Shown one piece after another: positions 13,535-13,568 of a DNA stretch of 13,568 nt; position 1 is the stretch's first letter; every line of letters begins with the position of its first letter. The position numbers and the translations under genes are program-made. The notes beneath the pieces are model-generated. The model was not told the DNA's origin, searched no databases, and saw only the letters and a list, made by a program, of their open reading frames with translations. This stretch comes from JAZKFT01 sp043760535 (lineage in GTDB: Bacteria > Bacteroidota > Bacteroidia > Chitinophagales > Chitinophagaceae): assembly GCA_043760535.1 (NCBI GenBank), contig JAYUOV010000149.1, positions 1 to 13,568 of the forward strand, read 5' to 3'.

Positions 13535-13568
13535 ATGACTAGCACCGATTTTTTTGCCAACTACTCTG
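13535..13568 (+). CDS. Start of a new gene, cut by the window edge
   Basis: ATG at 13535 opens 11 codons (MTSTDFFANYS) to the window end. The promoter with inverted repeat directly upstream supports it as a real start, with a leader of only about ten bases. The visible residues do not allow a family assignment. Confidence 0.5.
   Translation, partial: MTSTDFFANYS

Overview
The window looks like a piece of a Bacteroidota chromosome, most likely Chitinophagaceae or a close relative. The evidence is promoters of the Bacteroidota type (TTTG or TTG, a spacer of about 19, then TAnnTTTG), absence of Shine-Dalgarno sequences, AT-rich intergenic DNA with many small hairpins, and gene families typical of that group. 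This is inference from sequence features; no database search was run.

Left part (1-4544). A large S9 dipeptidyl-peptidase-IV-like gene has an intact catalytic triad but no convincing start codon and no signal peptide; a possible divergent gene starts just left of it. A terminator, a secreted protein of unknown function (2668-4047) and the decayed remnant of a small lipoprotein gene follow.

Middle part (4484-8507). Two minus-strand genes encode a sugar-phosphate nucleotidyltransferase and a nitronate monooxygenase/FabK-like flavoprotein, separated by two oppositely oriented arrays of degenerate 8-bp tandem repeats. Divergently, a strong canonical promoter drives acpP and fabF of fatty acid synthesis.

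Right part (8537-13137) is the accessory island. A minus-strand XRE-family regulator with a coiled-coil tail precedes a plus-strand cluster: two paralogous Gly-rich double-glycine precursor peptides, each with two cysteines at the ends of its core; a perfect 13-bp hairpin; a 69-aa two-TM protein; a five-TM protein; a membrane-anchored thioredoxin-like protein with a CSEC motif; and a C39-peptidase ABC transporter. I read it as a class IIb-like (two-peptide) bacteriocin or secreted-peptide system: the transporter cleaves the leaders at GG and exports the cores, the thioredoxin-like protein may form or repair one disulfide per core, and one of the small membrane proteins may give immunity. No HlyD-type adaptor or outer-membrane factor is encoded here. 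This cluster is the best candidate for an undescribed system.

Right edge (13138-13568). A gene-free stretch holds two inverted copies of a composite three-hairpin REP-like module. It ends with a promoter whose -7 element lies exactly between the arms of a perfect 13-bp inverted repeat, followed by the first 11 codons of a new gene.
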